Shown: piece after piece, positions 24,778 through 34,441 of the stretch
How positions within the stretch are numbered: position 1 is the stretch's first letter
Layout: the number at the start of each line of letters is the position of its first letter
Assembly: GCA_023386495.1 (NCBI GenBank)
Contig: JAEWJS010000014.1
Location: 1-64,000, forward strand
Length of the DNA stretch: 64,000 nucleotides
Direction of reading: 5' to 3'
Source: Bacillota bacterium
Lineage (GTDB): Bacteria; Bacillota; Bacilli; Paenibacillales; Paenibacillaceae
Translations under genes and position numbers: made by a program
The notes under the pieces: generated by a model
What the model saw: the letters and a program-made list of their open reading frames with translations, nothing else
Told to the model about the DNA's origin: nothing
Database searches by the model: none

Positions 24778-25788
24778 TCACGGCGTGACGACGATTTTCA
24801 CGCTGTTGCCTTTATCGTACCGGCACATCTGCATCGCTTCGCCGATCTCGGCGAGTTTCACCGTATGCGAGATCAATACGTCGCCTGGAATCGTGCCGTT
24901 CTTAAGCAAGCCCAGTACCATCGGGTAATAGAGCGCCGGGCTGGCGAAGCTGGCGCGCAGCTGCAGCTTGCGCAAGTGAAAGTCGTTGGCGTCGAACTGA
25001 ATCACGCCATCGCTGCCGAAGCCGATGTAAGTCAGAATGCCGCCGTAGGCGAGCAACCGAAGCGTATCGGGCAGATGGTGAACCGGTGCCGTCATGAGCA
25101 CGATATCGAACTGGCGATGCAGCTCCTTCAGGTCGGCCATGTCCGTCGACAGCTCAACGGTCTCCGCGCCGAGCTGTCGCGCTGCGGCAAGGCGCCGCTG
25201 GTTGCTGGGCTTGCCGATGCATACGACCCGCTCCGCTCCGCTTCGCAAGGCGAGCGGAATGGCCATGAGGCCGATCGGACCGGGCCCGACCACGCACACG
25301 CGATGCCCGAACCCGATGCCGGCGGTCTTCACCATATCCATGGCGACACCGGCCGGCTCGGTCAAGCATGCAACCTCCGGGGTCAACCCCTCATACTTGA
25401 CCGCGCTGCAAGCAGGCGCGATCATATAGTCGCTGAACCCGAGCGACGGACCTGCCTGCCAGAAGTTCAGTGCCTTGTTGCAGCGGTCCACCCAGCCGTT
25501 CCGGCAATAATCGCATGTGCCGCAGAAGCCCGAAGATTCCAGCACGACTGTATCTCCAGGCTTCAGACTGCCGCAGTGCGCGCCGACCGCGACGATCCTT
25601 CCTGCGATCTCGTGCCCGAACGGCTGCCACGAGTCCATGCCCGCCTCCGCGCTGTTCAAGTCGCTCCCGCAGATGCCGCAGGCCTCGACTTGGATGAGCA
25701 CATGGTCGTCCGGCGGGGTATCGGGCAGCTCCACTTCCCGAATCTCAACTTCCCACGGCGATCTTAGATAAGCGCTTCGCGTCCGCAT
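24778..25788 (-). CDS. Zinc-dependent medium-chain dehydrogenase
   Basis: A 336-residue alcohol/polyol/sugar dehydrogenase. Catalytic zinc ligands C37 (ACGICGSD), H59 and E60 (PFGHE) are present. A structural zinc site follows in GFCGTCDYCRNGWVDRC, and the Rossmann motif is VVGPGPIGL. It may oxidise the monosaccharide freed by GH95/GH127 to a lactone or ketose before the dehydratase acts; the substrate is inferred from context only. ATG at 25786-25788 follows GGGAGG by six bases; an upstream extension of six codons is not needed. Same strand, 36 bp after the response regulator. Confidence 0.85.
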   Translation of the reverse strand: MRTRSAYLRSPWEVEIREVELPDTPPDDHVLIQVEACGICGSDLNSAEAGMDSWQPFGHEIAGRIVAVGAHCGSLKPGDTVVLESSGFCGTCDYCRNGWVDRCNKALNFWQAGPSLGFSDYMIAPACSAVKYEGLTPEVACLTEPAGVAMDMVKTAGIGFGHRVCVVGPGPIGLMAIPLALRSGAERVVCIGKPSNQRRLAAARQLGAETVELSTDMADLKELHRQFDIVLMTAPVHHLPDTLRLLAYGGILTYIGFGSDGVIQFDANDFHLRKLQLRASFASPALYYPMVLGLLKNGTIPGDVLISHTVKLAEIGEAMQMCRYDKGNSVKIVVTP

Positions 25789-25824
25789 GCCGCACCTCCC
25801 TGTCATTCATCCTCATGTACTGCC

Positions 25825-26595
25825 TCAATTCGGCTTCAGCCCGTCTTCCGGCTGACATTGCTCGCGGAATCTGCCAGGCGTGCTGCCGACCACCTTCTTG
25901 AACACCTTCATGAAATGCTGGGGATTCTCGTATCCGACTTGGTTCGCGACAATCGGCACGGACATCGACGGATGATGCGCGAGCAGTTCCTTGGCCTTAT
26001 CCATCCGATATTCCTGCAAATACTGAATAAACGACAGTCCGACCTCGTTCTTGAATAAGGAGCTGATGTAGCTGGGGTGCAGATCCGTCAGCTCGGACAG
26101 GCTCTCCAGCGAGAGGTCCTGTTGGTAATGGCTATGGATGTGCTTCAGCACCTTCTCGATGTGACTACAGTACCCCGGCGGAGACGCATCTTCATCCCGC
26201 CGACCCGTATGCTTCAGCTCATCCATAATCTCGTTAGCGACCCTCTTCAGCAAGGTCAACAGCTCCAGCTTATCGATCGGCTTGAGCAAATAATCGATGA
26301 CCGATAGCCGCAAGGCTTGCTTGGCATACGCGAACTGGTCGTATCCCGTTAGAATGATGAACCGTTCGCATAGCTGCTCTTCTTTGGCTTTGGCGATGAA
26401 TTCAAGACCGTTCATTTCCGGCATCGTTATATCCGTAATGATGACATCAGGCTTGAATTCGGACAAGAGGGACAGCGCCTCGAATGCGTCTTGCGCGCTT
26501 TCGATATGGGTGAACGGCGTATTCCCTTCCCGCAAAATTTTCAGAATCCCTTGAAGGATGACCAGCTCATCATCGACTACTAGAAGTTTCAACAT
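25825..26595 (-). CDS. YesN-type response regulator with AraC DNA-binding domain
   Basis: A 256-residue transcription regulator. Receiver domain about 1-120: D8/D9, phospho-acceptor D55 (ITDITMPEMNG), T83 and K105 (LLKPID). AraC-type double helix-turn-helix about 150-250: SLESLSELTDLHPSYISSLFK and VANQVGYENPQHFMKVFKK. Its ATG overlaps the kinase stop by one base (TGATG). It probably controls the glycan locus, where a 41-bp module occurs at two promoters. Shorter than many YesN proteins (no extended middle region). Confidence 0.92.
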   Translation of the reverse strand: MLKLLVVDDELVILQGILKILREGNTPFTHIESAQDAFEALSLLSEFKPDVIITDITMPEMNGLEFIAKAKEEQLCERFIILTGYDQFAYAKQALRLSVIDYLLKPIDKLELLTLLKRVANEIMDELKHTGRRDEDASPPGYCSHIEKVLKHIHSHYQQDLSLESLSELTDLHPSYISSLFKNEVGLSFIQYLQEYRMDKAKELLAHHPSMSVPIVANQVGYENPQHFMKVFKKVVGSTPGRFREQCQPEDGLKPN

Positions 26596-28346
26596 CAGCT
26601 AACATCCCTTTTCTTGCTCAAGATTAGGTTGAATGTCGTGCCCTGCCCTTCTTGGCTTGCAACTTCCAGGCGCGAATCGTCGCCGTAGAACGCCTTGACG
26701 CGCTCGCTCACGTTGAAGAGACCATGGCCGCCTTCGCTCGTCGATAACGCCTCGATGTCCACGACCCGATTCAGCACCTGCCTGACGGTCCGCAGCCGCT
26801 CTTCGGTCATGCCGGTACCGTTGTCGGAGATGCCGATGTATACGTACTGCTCGTCTTCGCGGATCGTGATCCGAATCTCGCAGAACCTTCTCGTCGTAGA
26901 CAATCCGTGGACGATGCAATTCTCGACGAGCGGCTGCAGGATGAATCTCGGACATGCGATTCGTGCGGTATCTGCAGCGATATCGTAACGGTATTCCAGA
27001 CGCCTGCCCAATCGGCTCTTATGAATCTTCAAGAAATGGTCGATGTAATCCATCTCGTCGCTCAGCTTAACTTCGTCGTCGTCGTTCGATAGGCTGTACC
27101 GCATCAATTGGCCGAACGAGAACGCCACATCGGCGACATCATGGTCGTCGTTGACTTCGGCCAGCATCCGAATGGTCTCCAGCGTGTTGTACAAGAAGTG
27201 CGGCTTCACTTGCGCCTGCAACACTTTATAGGCCGCTTCCTTACGCAGCAGTTCCGAACGTTGGATCTTGTTCACGAGATCATCGATGCGCAGCAGCATC
27301 GTATTGTACGTATTCGTCAGATAACCGATCTCATCCTGATCCTGCCGCTGGTCGATCGTGATGAAGTTGTTCTCGCCCACGTGCCGCATATGCCGGGCCA
27401 ATCGCAAGAGCCGCTTCGTAATGGACGACGCCAGCATGTAATACAGGCCGGACAGCAGCAAGAGCAGGCCGGTAATGGCCATGTATAGATAGGTTCGCTT
27501 CTCGTTCAGATTGACGAATACATCCTCCGCGTGACTCACGACGGCGATCTTCACGCCCAGCTCGCTAATGAATAGATGGTTCACGATCTGGCCTTCATTC
27601 TCGAGGTAGAAGTAACCCGGGTTATCCTCCTGTACACGCCTTAGCAGCTCCGGGTCCAGTTCGGCCTTATGCATGTCGCGAGGGAAGACGTACACCTCCG
27701 CACGCCCCTCGTTGCTAAGCGTCTGAATGAACCGGTTCTCCAGGCTCTGATCGACTTGTATCGCTAGGACACCGACCTGCCTCGTGAATCGATCCGTGTA
27801 GAGGTTCTGGTAAAATACCATCGACCACTCCTGCGAGCTCGACTGGTTATACGACCATTGCCCCTCCCCCGGCGTAAGCGCTTCGATCTCCCCGCGAACA
27901 TGCGCCGGCAAATCTCCCCGTTCCACGATCTGGTCGGGGACGCGGAACACTCGTTCATCGTCCTTATAGATGCGAATGTCCTTAATATTGGAGTTGCCGT
28001 ACAGGGCAAACGACAGCAGCGGGCTGATGTCCTTCCGGAAATTGTAGACATACTCCAGCTCCGACTCGTAGAGCCCGCTCAAATACTGAATGACAATCGG
28101 ATTGTATTGGAACAGGACGTAATTCGATTCGAGCTGCAGCAGATCCATCCTCAGGTTGGAATACGCCTGCTCGATAATCTGCTGCTTGCCGGAAGCATAG
28201 TCCTCGATCATGCTCTCGTACAGCTGGTTATAGTAGTAGAGCCCGAAGCCGATGACCGGCACGAAGACAAGCACGAAATACCCGATGACCATCTTTTTCA
28301 CGATGCTAAGCCCCGAGAAGAAGAGCTTGGATAGCGCTCTCATCAT
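26595..28346 (-). CDS. YesM-type sensor histidine kinase
   Basis: A 583-residue membrane kinase: transmembrane helix at about 19-38, a roughly 250-residue extracellular sensor region, a second helix at about 290-310 (YMAITGLLLLLSGLYYML), HAMP linker, the His_kinase motif with phospho-histidine in KPHFLYNTLETIRML, and the ATPase domain with DNGTGM and GHGLFNV. It senses an extracellular sugar-related signal, perhaps through the neighbouring binding lipoprotein, and phosphorylates the response regulator encoded by the overlapping next gene. A terminator separates it from the upstream binding-protein gene, so transcription is by read-through or its own promoter. Confidence 0.92.
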   Translation of the reverse strand: MMRALSKLFFSGLSIVKKMVIGYFVLVFVPVIGFGLYYYNQLYESMIEDYASGKQQIIEQAYSNLRMDLLQLESNYVLFQYNPIVIQYLSGLYESELEYVYNFRKDISPLLSFALYGNSNIKDIRIYKDDERVFRVPDQIVERGDLPAHVRGEIEALTPGEGQWSYNQSSSQEWSMVFYQNLYTDRFTRQVGVLAIQVDQSLENRFIQTLSNEGRAEVYVFPRDMHKAELDPELLRRVQEDNPGYFYLENEGQIVNHLFISELGVKIAVVSHAEDVFVNLNEKRTYLYMAITGLLLLLSGLYYMLASSITKRLLRLARHMRHVGENNFITIDQRQDQDEIGYLTNTYNTMLLRIDDLVNKIQRSELLRKEAAYKVLQAQVKPHFLYNTLETIRMLAEVNDDHDVADVAFSFGQLMRYSLSNDDDEVKLSDEMDYIDHFLKIHKSRLGRRLEYRYDIAADTARIACPRFILQPLVENCIVHGLSTTRRFCEIRITIREDEQYVYIGISDNGTGMTEERLRTVRQVLNRVVDIEALSTSEGGHGLFNVSERVKAFYGDDSRLEVASQEGQGTTFNLILSKKRDVS

Positions 28347-28404
28347 ATCACTTCTTCGTTTTTCTCAAGTGTAATCAATCTCTTCCCCCGCCACAACCGA
28401 ATTG

Positions 28405-28438
28405 CAAAAATGGAAGGAGTCTCTAACGGACTCCTTCC
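28405..28438 (-). terminator. Rho-independent terminator after the binding-protein gene
   Basis: GGAAGGAGTC (28412-28421) pairs with GACTCCTTCC (28429-28438); the minus strand continues ATTTTTG. It separates the transporter genes from the two-component genes. Confidence 0.85.
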
Positions 28439-28450
28439 CGTGACGCTCGA

Positions 28451-30013
28451 TTATTCGAACTTCGCCTTCTGAACCGCGTATTCTTCCGCAGCCCATTTCT
28501 CCAGATCGGCCAACCCGATGTCATTCGCGATCTTCAGCATGTCTTGATACGCTTTCTCGGCTGCCGCTTCCGTCTCGGCCAGATAGATCTTGATTTCTTC
28601 GTTCTTCACCATATCCTCGAGCTTGTCGTAAATGACTTTCTCGTTCGTTCCGTCACGAAGCTTCACCATGCCGATTGCCGGGTTCTGTTCCGTAATCGCT
28701 TTGATCTCTTGCAGCGCTGTCGTCGTCTGCGTGCCCGGCACGTAGCTTCGCAGCCCTTCCACGATGCCGTCGGAATACAGGTACCACCACTTCAGGCCCT
28801 CTGAGTTGATATATTTCTCGTCGTTGACGTCATACTTGAATTCCGGATACCCGTCGGCATGCCAATTCCACTGCTCGCCCTCGATGCCGAACATGACGAG
28901 CTCCTTGCCTTCCTCGCTGGCCAAGTACTCCAGGAATTGAATCGATTTCTCCGGATTCTTGTTCGCCTTCGTAATGTAGACGCCGGAGAATCCGGTGCCC
29001 GTGCCCAGGTTATAGGCCGTGTCCGTCAAGGCGGAAGGAATCATCGTAAATTCATAGTCGGATCCGGCATTGTTGCGTTCCGCAAGGCTGACGGTATGCA
29101 TGTGGGCGAAAGCCTTGCCCGTCTTGGCATATTCGTCGTCGATCTGATCGTTGCTGTACGTGAAGTTCTCGGCCAGGATGTATCCGTTTCTGTACAGGCT
29201 ATTCATGAATTTATAGAATTGCAGCATGTTCGGATTCGTAATGTCGTAGCGCAGCTTGCCGTCGGCCGCTTCATACCACGCGCTGTGCGGCGGGATGCCG
29301 TATTGCATCTTGAAGTATTGCGGGATCCACTCGATATCCATCGTGAGCGGCACCATATCCGGGTACGTCGCCTTGGCCTTCTCCAGCGCGGCGACAAAGT
29401 CATCCATCGTCTTGATCGGAGGCAGGCCCATCTCATCCATCAGGTCTTGGCGAACCGCGATCCCCGGGTTACCGTCATTGCCCAATGCATTCGGGTTAGC
29501 GGCCCATTCCTCCGGCGTTGCATAGGCGTTCAGGACCGTATACATGGCGCCGTCCGGCGAAGTATTGACCGCCACGCGGTTAGGCGCGATCTCGAAGTTC
29601 GGCGCATATTCCTTGATCAGTTCATGCCAATCATACGAAAGCTCAGGCGTTTCAAGCCGTGGTTCTCTCACCGTGAACACCAGATCCGGCAGGTCGCCGG
29701 AAGCGATCATCAGCGGCAATTGCTCCGTATCCGCGGCAACGGTCACGTTCAGCTTCACGCCCGTACGCTTCGTCAGCTCCTCCGCGATCGTCCCCGCCCA
29801 TTCCGTCATGGGGTACCACGTGTGGTTAATGAACAGCGATAACTCGACAACCTCTTCCGACTTCTCGCCGTCGTTATTCTGCGTCTGCGCGGCATCATTC
29901 GTCTTAGGCGCCGAAGAGCTCCCGCTGTTATTGTTGTTGTTGCCTGACGTACATGCAGCGAGCAGCATCAGCATGAGCGATAAGACCACGACTGCGCTAA
30001 TTCCTTTTTTCAT
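28451..30013 (-). CDS. ABC transporter sugar-binding lipoprotein, LipO type
   Basis: A 520-residue extracellular solute-binding protein. Signal peptide MKKGISAVVVLSLMLMLLAA, lipobox LAAC with lipidated C21, then an Asn/Ser-rich linker. The mature domain is the large family-1 form found with LplB/LplC permeases in Paenibacillus. It should capture an oligosaccharide for the two permeases encoded just upstream. No ATPase gene is adjacent; such systems share a genome-wide MsmX-type ATPase. ATG follows GGGAGGG by six bases. Transcribed after the two permeases and followed by a terminator. Confidence 0.9.
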   Translation of the reverse strand: MKKGISAVVVLSLMLMLLAACTSGNNNNNSGSSSAPKTNDAAQTQNNDGEKSEEVVELSLFINHTWYPMTEWAGTIAEELTKRTGVKLNVTVAADTEQLPLMIASGDLPDLVFTVREPRLETPELSYDWHELIKEYAPNFEIAPNRVAVNTSPDGAMYTVLNAYATPEEWAANPNALGNDGNPGIAVRQDLMDEMGLPPIKTMDDFVAALEKAKATYPDMVPLTMDIEWIPQYFKMQYGIPPHSAWYEAADGKLRYDITNPNMLQFYKFMNSLYRNGYILAENFTYSNDQIDDEYAKTGKAFAHMHTVSLAERNNAGSDYEFTMIPSALTDTAYNLGTGTGFSGVYITKANKNPEKSIQFLEYLASEEGKELVMFGIEGEQWNWHADGYPEFKYDVNDEKYINSEGLKWWYLYSDGIVEGLRSYVPGTQTTTALQEIKAITEQNPAIGMVKLRDGTNEKVIYDKLEDMVKNEEIKIYLAETEAAAEKAYQDMLKIANDIGLADLEKWAAEEYAVQKAKFE

Positions 30014-30070
30014 AGCGAACCCTCCCGATTATATGATGTCTATATCAAAGCTTCATCGCTTTAATACCGT

Positions 30071-30949
30071 TTACCCCTTCACCGAGCCGATCATGATTCC
30101 CTTGACGAAGTACTTCTGCAGAAAAGGATATACGCAGACGATCGGCGCGATCGACACGACCATGGCGGTTACCTGCAGCGAGTAGCTCGTCACGTTGGAT
30201 GCCCCGGCTGCCGCCGCGATCGACTCCGTCGGCACTTGACTCTTGTTGATGATCTCCATCATGCGATAGGTCAACGTTCGGAGTGCGTTATCCCGGACGA
30301 AATACGCCGAGTCCAGCCAAGAATTCCATTGTCCCACGCCGGTGAACAGTGCCATCGTCGCCAGCAGCGGCTTGGATACGGGCAGAATGATGCGATAGAA
30401 TATCGTGAACTCTCTCGCCCCGTCGATCGTGGCCGATTCCTTCAGGTCGTTCGGGATTTCCCGGAAGAAGGAGATCGCGATCAGGAGGAAAAAGGTGTTG
30501 AGCAGCGACGGGATGATGTACACGCTGAACGTATTGAGCAACCCCAGCGAACGCAGGACGACGTAATACGGAATCAATCCTCCCGAGAAGTACATGGCAA
30601 AAATGACGATGATGAAATAGTAGTTCTTGAATACCAAGTCCTTATGCGACAGCCCGTAAGCGACGCAGCTCGTAAACAGGATGCCCGCGATCGTGCCGAT
30701 TACCGTTCGCATCACGCTTGTGCCCAGCGCGGTCATCCACTTCTTCTGTTCGAAGAAGGTGGCATAGTTCTCTAAGGTGAATTCGCTGGGCCACAGGTAA
30801 GAGCCGCCCAATAAGGAATCCGTCCCCGAGTTGAACGAGGTAATCAAGAGATAATAAAACGGATATAACGTCGATAGCAATATGATGGTCAATAGAAAGT
30901 AGTTGATTCCGTCAACGACTATGTCCTCTGCGCTCTTACGCTTGAACAT
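30071..30949 (-). CDS. Carbohydrate ABC transporter permease, LplC type
   Basis: A 292-residue inner-membrane permease with about six transmembrane segments. The EAA-type coupling loop is visible at ESATIDGAREFTIFYRIILP, which docks the ATPase. The C-terminus KYFVKGIMIGSVKG is characteristic of the LplC/YtcP group. ATG after AGGAGGG. It is 24 bp downstream of the LplB-type permease gene, and the binding protein follows 57 bp later; together they import the oligosaccharide. Confidence 0.92.
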   Translation of the reverse strand: MFKRKSAEDIVVDGINYFLLTIILLSTLYPFYYLLITSFNSGTDSLLGGSYLWPSEFTLENYATFFEQKKWMTALGTSVMRTVIGTIAGILFTSCVAYGLSHKDLVFKNYYFIIVIFAMYFSGGLIPYYVVLRSLGLLNTFSVYIIPSLLNTFFLLIAISFFREIPNDLKESATIDGAREFTIFYRIILPVSKPLLATMALFTGVGQWNSWLDSAYFVRDNALRTLTYRMMEIINKSQVPTESIAAAAGASNVTSYSLQVTAMVVSIAPIVCVYPFLQKYFVKGIMIGSVKG

Positions 30950-30972
30950 CGCTCACCCTCCTCTCGGATCCG

Positions 30973-31953
30973 TTAGAACAGCCCTGAACCTGTCACCCTT
31001 TTGGCAATATAGTTGCTGCTAAAAATCAGTATGACGGATATGACGGACTGAATGAGATCGATCGCGGCCGCGTAAGAATACCGTCCCTGCGCCAAGCCGA
31101 CCTTGAACGCGTACGTCTGCACGATCTCCGACGTATCGTTATTGCTGGCATTGCCGAACAGAAACGCTTGTTCAAAGTTCGAACCGACCAAGCCCCCGCC
31201 GAGAATGCTGCCGATCGTTAGAATCAAGACGACCACTACCGTTCCCTTGATTCCCGGGATCGTAATATGCCAGATGCGTGCCAATCTGCCGGCTCCGTCG
31301 ATCTGTGCAGCTTCGTATAGCGCGGGATTGATGCCGGCGATCGCCGCCAAGAAAATAATCGCCCACCATCCGGCTTCCTTCCACATCGCGCTCCCGACCG
31401 CCAGCCCCCAGAAGTAGTTGGCGCTCGTCAGAATCGGCAGCGGTTTATCGATCCAGTCCATCGCGACCAGGATCTTATTGATGAGCCCGACGTTGCTGGA
31501 GAAGAACGTGAAGCCCAGTCCGAGCACCACGACCCAAGAGATGAAGTGGGGCAGGTAGCTTGCCGTCTGCACGATCCGCTTGAACGCCATGTTCCTCACT
31601 TCGTTCAACATAATGGCGAACAGGATCGGGACCGGAAACGTGAAGATCACTTTCAGGAAGCTAAGCACCAGCGTGTTGCGCACGATATCATAGAACTTGT
31701 AATCGTTGTAGAACTCGCTGAAGTATTTGAACCCTGCCCATGGGCTCGTGAAGATCCCTTTGATGCCCGAGACGATGGAATACTCCTTGAAGGCCATCAG
31801 AATGCCGAACATCGGCGTGTAGGCGAATATCAGCAGGAACGCGATGCCGAGCCAGACGAATACATGAAGGCTTCGCTGCTTCTTGAAGCGCTTCCAAACA
31901 GAGTTGTTATTGACAATCACTGGCGAATCTATCCTGCTTGGGGTCGTTTGCAT
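30973..31953 (-). CDS. Carbohydrate ABC transporter permease, LplB type
   Basis: A 326-residue permease with six transmembrane segments after a 40-residue cytoplasmic N-terminus. The coupling loop EAAQIDGAGRLARIWHITIPG is present. AYTPMFGILMAFKEY and the C-terminal NYIAKRVTGSGLF are typical of the LplB/YteP group. First gene of the permease-permease-binding protein unit; its promoter region holds a cre site and one copy of the 41-bp module shared with the GH95 promoter. Confidence 0.92.
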   Translation of the reverse strand: MQTTPSRIDSPVIVNNNSVWKRFKKQRSLHVFVWLGIAFLLIFAYTPMFGILMAFKEYSIVSGIKGIFTSPWAGFKYFSEFYNDYKFYDIVRNTLVLSFLKVIFTFPVPILFAIMLNEVRNMAFKRIVQTASYLPHFISWVVVLGLGFTFFSSNVGLINKILVAMDWIDKPLPILTSANYFWGLAVGSAMWKEAGWWAIIFLAAIAGINPALYEAAQIDGAGRLARIWHITIPGIKGTVVVVLILTIGSILGGGLVGSNFEQAFLFGNASNNDTSEIVQTYAFKVGLAQGRYSYAAAIDLIQSVISVILIFSSNYIAKRVTGSGLF

Positions 31954-32013
31954 CCGGCGATCTCTCCCTTCGTAATCATTATAGGAGCTTCGCGCTGCCT
32001 CCCGACAGTCAAC

Positions 32014-32066
32014 ATTTTATAGAAGGGAATGTGCATTTTTAAGATTTTGTTGTAAGCGATTACATG
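32014..32066 (-). promoter_or_regulatory. Transporter promoter with cre site and 41-bp module (copy B)
   Basis: TATAAA (32015-32020 region, minus strand) lies four bases from a 41-bp module at 32026-32066 that is 34/41 identical to the one upstream of GH95. The module contains TTGTAAGCGATTACA (32050-32064), which fits the cre consensus WTGNAANCGNWNNCW at all positions. No good -35 is visible, suggesting an activator-dependent promoter. The cre overlaps the GH95 stop codon. Confidence 0.7.
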
Positions 32067-34357
32067 GTGAGGGAATACGTCTGGCCCGTCTTCGTATGCC
32101 ACTCGACCTTCTTGTTGCCGTAATGGATCACGCATGGGTTGCCGTGATCGGAACGAAGATGGAGCTGCGCCAGCTTGCCGTCTATCCACGTGAAATCCAG
32201 CTCGAATCCGCCCCTCGCACGCAGTCCCTTCACCGAGCCGTCCGCCCATTGATCCGGCAATGCCGGGAGCAGATCGATTTCGTATACGGCTTGGGCGGCA
32301 TCGTACCGGGCACGGCTCTGCAGGAGCATCTCGGTGATCCCTGCCGCGCCGCCGAAATTGCCGTCGATCTGCATCGGCAGCGGCGGGCGAAGATTCAGCA
32401 GGTTCGGATTGGCGGATTGCGAGATTAACGTGATGAGCCGGCGATGTGCCATGATTGGGTCACGCAAGTGCGCATGCAGCGCGATGCGCCATGCGGCAGG
32501 CCACGCGCCATAGTCTTGATTCCCGCGAAGCTCCAGGCTTCTCCCCACGGCAGCCGCCAGCGCGGGGGTATGCCGTGCCGAGATTTGATTGCCGGGGTAC
32601 AGGCCGTACAGATGCGACACATGGCTGTTATGGTCATCCGGGCGATCCCAGTCCTCTGCCCACTCCTGCAATTGGCCGTATTGCCCGATCTGCATGTCGG
32701 GCAGTCGAAGCAGCGTCTGCTGCAGCCGCTCGCGCCAAGCTTCATCCTCGTCCAGCAGCTTCGCTGCCACGATGCATCGCTCGAATAGATCCCGGATGAG
32801 TTGAATGTCGAGCGTAGCCGCGCAGGTGAGATACCTTCTGCGGTTCTCGCGATCGATATAGTGATTCTCCGGCGAGTACGACGGGTTCGTCACCAACAGC
32901 CCTTCAAGCTTCGATCCTGCAGGTGCCTCGACCAGGAAATCGAGCACGAATGCGGCCGCATCGCGAAGTACCGGATAAGCGCGCTCTCGCAGAAAATGGG
33001 GGTCCGGGGCATACTCGTAATGGTCCCAGAGATGCTGCGCCAGCCATACGCCGCCCATCGGCCATACGCCTGCATCGGCGTCTACGGGGGCGGACCCTCT
33101 CCACAGATCGGCATTATGATGAACGACGAAGCCTCCGCAGCCGTAATGCACGGCAGCCGTCTCCGCGCCCGTCACTCTCAGATCGTCGATAAGATCGAAC
33201 AAGGGCAGATGGCATTCCGATAAATTGCCGCTCTCCGCTGCCCAGTAATTCATCTGCACGTTAATATTCGTCGTCCACTTGCTGCCCCAGAGCGGGAACG
33301 GCTCCGCGTTCCAGATTCCTTGAAGGTTCGCGGGCTGCCCTCCGGGCCGCGAAGACGAGATGAGCAGATACCTCGCATAGTGGTAGTAGAGCGCCGCCAG
33401 CCCTGGATCCTCCGTGTCCTCAATCGTCTCGATTCGGCGATCGGTCGGCACGGCGTCCCCTTGCCGATCGCCGAGCTCGAGCTGCACGCGCCGGTACAAG
33501 CGTGAATAATCCCCCACATGCCGTGCGGCGAGCTCCTCGAACGATCGGTCTTGCAACGCCGCGAAGTACCCGTCGATTGCCTCGGCGGGATTGCCTTCGA
33601 TGTTCCGGTAGTCCACGTAGCTGGTCGCGCCCGTAATGATGAGCACGACGGCATCCGCATCCCGAATCTGCAGCCGCTCGCCGGCGAAGTGGACGCTGCC
33701 GCCCTCCGGAATCGCCTCCAGGCTAGCTTGGAATCTTAGGCCATCCCCGTCCCAGCCGGCGATCCAGCTGCGCTTCGCTTCGTCGCGTCGGCCTATGCAT
33801 CCACTCAGCGAGAGCCGACGTCCGCCATCCGACGTGACTCGTGCCCCGGGATAGATCGTCTCCATCGCGGCATCCACGTTGATCCGCTGCCGTTCGCTTG
33901 CCGACAGGCGAATGATGATCGCTTGATCGGGGTGCGAGCAGAAGGCTTCCCGCGTATACGCGACCCCGTCCGCTTCATAGCGGACCGTATGCATCGCCTG
34001 TTCCAGGTCAAGCTCCCTGCGATAGTTGCTGCTATTGTGCAGGCCCGGAATATCCAGCAGCACGGAGCAGAAGGGGACGTAGGCCTGCTGGCAATACGGC
34101 TCTCCCCTCATCTTGTCGCTGAACAATTGCTGCGCCTGTTCGATCTCGTCGTTGAAGATATGCTCCCTAACCGCTTGAAGATGGCCGGCAGCCCCCGGTT
34201 GGTTGTAATCATGCGGCCCGCCTGACCAGAGCGTCTCTTCATTGATCTGAATCGTATCGCGGGCGGTACCGCCGTACAGCATCGCGCCGAGCCGGCCGTT
34301 GCCGATCGGCAGCGCCTCCAGCCATTCCGATGCGGGCTTGTCATACCACAGCTTCAT
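32060..34357 (-). CDS. Glycoside hydrolase family 95, alpha-L-fucosidase/galactosidase-like
   Basis: A 765-residue GH95 enzyme without signal peptide. The N-terminal beta domain starts WYDKPASEWLEALPIGNGRLGAMLYGG, the family signature, with INEETLWSGGPHDYN. The (alpha/alpha)6 barrel contains NPSYSPEN and the C-terminal segment has GGAAGITEMLLQS. GH95 enzymes invert alpha-1,2-L-fucosyl or alpha-L-galactosyl linkages in xyloglucan or glycan side chains. Start: ATG at 34355-34357, ten bases after GAGAGG; GTG two codons upstream is possible. It leads the glycan locus and has its own cre-containing promoter. Confidence 0.9.
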   Translation of the reverse strand: MKLWYDKPASEWLEALPIGNGRLGAMLYGGTARDTIQINEETLWSGGPHDYNQPGAAGHLQAVREHIFNDEIEQAQQLFSDKMRGEPYCQQAYVPFCSVLLDIPGLHNSSNYRRELDLEQAMHTVRYEADGVAYTREAFCSHPDQAIIIRLSASERQRINVDAAMETIYPGARVTSDGGRRLSLSGCIGRRDEAKRSWIAGWDGDGLRFQASLEAIPEGGSVHFAGERLQIRDADAVVLIITGATSYVDYRNIEGNPAEAIDGYFAALQDRSFEELAARHVGDYSRLYRRVQLELGDRQGDAVPTDRRIETIEDTEDPGLAALYYHYARYLLISSSRPGGQPANLQGIWNAEPFPLWGSKWTTNINVQMNYWAAESGNLSECHLPLFDLIDDLRVTGAETAAVHYGCGGFVVHHNADLWRGSAPVDADAGVWPMGGVWLAQHLWDHYEYAPDPHFLRERAYPVLRDAAAFVLDFLVEAPAGSKLEGLLVTNPSYSPENHYIDRENRRRYLTCAATLDIQLIRDLFERCIVAAKLLDEDEAWRERLQQTLLRLPDMQIGQYGQLQEWAEDWDRPDDHNSHVSHLYGLYPGNQISARHTPALAAAVGRSLELRGNQDYGAWPAAWRIALHAHLRDPIMAHRRLITLISQSANPNLLNLRPPLPMQIDGNFGGAAGITEMLLQSRARYDAAQAVYEIDLLPALPDQWADGSVKGLRARGGFELDFTWIDGKLAQLHLRSDHGNPCVIHYGNKKVEWHTKTGQTYSLTM

Positions 34358-34441
34358 GTCCACTCATCCTCTCTTCAGCAAGTTAACGATGCGCTTACCC
34401 GTCATTATAGGGGAGGGGGATGACGCAACATAGTAACGGAT

